Below, piece after piece: positions 38,743-39,721 of a DNA stretch of 39,721 bases. Every line of letters starts with the position of its first letter. The first letter of the stretch is position 1. The stretch lies in the NCBI GenBank assembly GCA_946186945.1, contig CAMHPC010000007.1:1-39721 (forward strand), in the 5' to 3' direction. This DNA comes from an uncultured Prevotella sp. Lineage in GTDB: Bacteria > Bacteroidota > Bacteroidia > Bacteroidales > Bacteroidaceae. The notes under the pieces were generated by a model that saw nothing but the letters and a program-made list of their open reading frames with translations, made no database searches and was not told the origin of the DNA. The position numbers and the translations under genes were made by a program.

Positions 38743-39721
38743 ATGAATGCATTACAAGTAGTAGAGAATCTGAAACAGCGATTCCCCAATGAGCCCGAGT
38801 ACATTCAGGCAGTCAGTCAGGTTTTAGGCACAATCGAGGAGGAGTACAACAAGCATCCTGAGTTTGACCGTGCCAATCTCATTGAGCGTCTCTGCATCCC
38901 CGACCGTTTGATACAGTTCCGCGTGTCATGGGTAGACGACAAAGGTAATGTTCAGACCAACATGGGATACCGTGTGCAGCACAACAATGCCATTGGCCCG
39001 TACAAAGGTGGTATCCGTTATCATGCATCAGTAAATCAGTCTATTCTCAAGTTCCTTGCTTTTGAGCAGACTTTCAAGAATTCACTCACTACACTGCCTA
39101 TGGGTGGTGCCAAAGGTGGTAGCGACTTCTCGCCCCGCGGCAAGTCCAATGCAGAGGTTATGCGTTTCTGCCAGGCTTTCATGACAGAGCTCTATCGTCA
39201 CATCGGTCCCGATGAGGACGTACCTGCTGGAGACATAGGTGTTGGTGGCCGTGAGGTGGCGTATATGTTCGGTATGTACAAGAAACTCACTCACCAGTGG
39301 AGCGGCGTGCTCACCGGCAAGGGTCTGGAGTTTGGCGGCTCACTCATCCGTCCCGAGGCTACAGGCTATGGCAACGTGTACTTCCTGCAGAACATGCTCG
39401 CTACACGTGGCGACAGCATCAAGGGTAAGACCATCCTGGTGTCTGGCTCAGGCAACGTGGCACAGTATACCGTAGAGAAGTGTATCGAACTTGGCGGTAA
39501 GGTTGTTACCATGTCAGACTCTGATGGTTACATCTACGACCCCGAAGGCATAGACCGTGCAAAACTCGACTACATCATGGAGTTGAAGAATGTGGAGCGT
39601 GGACGTATCAAGGAGTATGTTGAGGAGTATCCCACAGCTAAGTACTATGAGGGTAAGCGTCCTTGGTATGAGAAGGCCGACATCGCTCTGCCTTGCGCCA
39701 CACAGAACGAGATCAACGGCG
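38743..39721 (+). CDS. gdhA: Glutamate dehydrogenase (3' truncated by window edge)
   Basis: Absent from ORF track because it runs off the edge. MNALQVVENLKQRFPNEPEYIQAVSQVLGTIEEEY...NMGYRVQHNNAIGPYKGGIRYH...FLAFEQTFKNSLTTLPMGGAKGGSDF. Confidence 0.95.
   Translation, partial: MNALQVVENLKQRFPNEPEYIQAVSQVLGTIEEEYNKHPEFDRANLIERLCIPDRLIQFRVSWVDDKGNVQTNMGYRVQHNNAIGPYKGGIRYHASVNQSILKFLAFEQTFKNSLTTLPMGGAKGGSDFSPRGKSNAEVMRFCQAFMTELYRHIGPDEDVPAGDIGVGGREVAYMFGMYKKLTHQWSGVLTGKGLEFGGSLIRPEATGYGNVYFLQNMLATRGDSIKGKTILVSGSGNVAQYTVEKCIELGGKVVTMSDSDGYIYDPEGIDRAKLDYIMELKNVERGRIKEYVEEYPTAKYYEGKRPWYEKADIALPCATQNEING

Noticed and set aside
1-39721. CRISPR array, transposase, integrase, prophage or toxin-antitoxin genes
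   Set aside because: Looked for repeat-spacer periodicity and characteristic proteins; none seen in the ORF translations or intergenic regions.

Overview
This is a gene-dense chromosomal window from a Bacteroidales genome (Prevotella/Bacteroides-like, judging by protein families, the TAnnTTTG promoter motif, the LpxC-FabZ fusion, a Bacteroidetes-type Spt and DUF4270). About 35 protein-coding genes and one tRNA can be supported. Blocks in order: methylmalonyl-CoA decarboxylase/acyl-CoA carboxylase genes (5' truncated); panD-panC; a degenerate GT5-like protein plus a DUF4270 lipoprotein; a glucosaminidase/LysM protein; a half-GT4 protein plus fbp; a DUF5715 protein; phoH-purC-ubiE-aroE-purM-prfA-pyrF-HD protein; lpxD-lpxC/fabZ-lpxA-miaA-pbp1A-PIF1/TPR helicase; an ECF sigma factor with two small membrane proteins; tRNA-Pro(TGG); spt divergent from a lipid kinase; trmN6; lon-tgt-lptF/G-DEAD helicase; gdhA (3' truncated). 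I found no CRISPR array, transposon, prophage or rRNA. I do not see a clear-cut undescribed defence or mobile system. The most interesting items are: two half-glycosyltransferases that have lost key catalytic parts; a perfect 44-bp palindrome abutting the tRNA-Pro gene; inverted repeats in the spt/lipid-kinase divergent promoter; a DUF5715 protein with M15-like metal-binding motifs; a sigma-factor operon with an atypical membrane partner; and small ORFs missed by the ORF track. All family assignments are from reading the translated sequence; no database searches were run.
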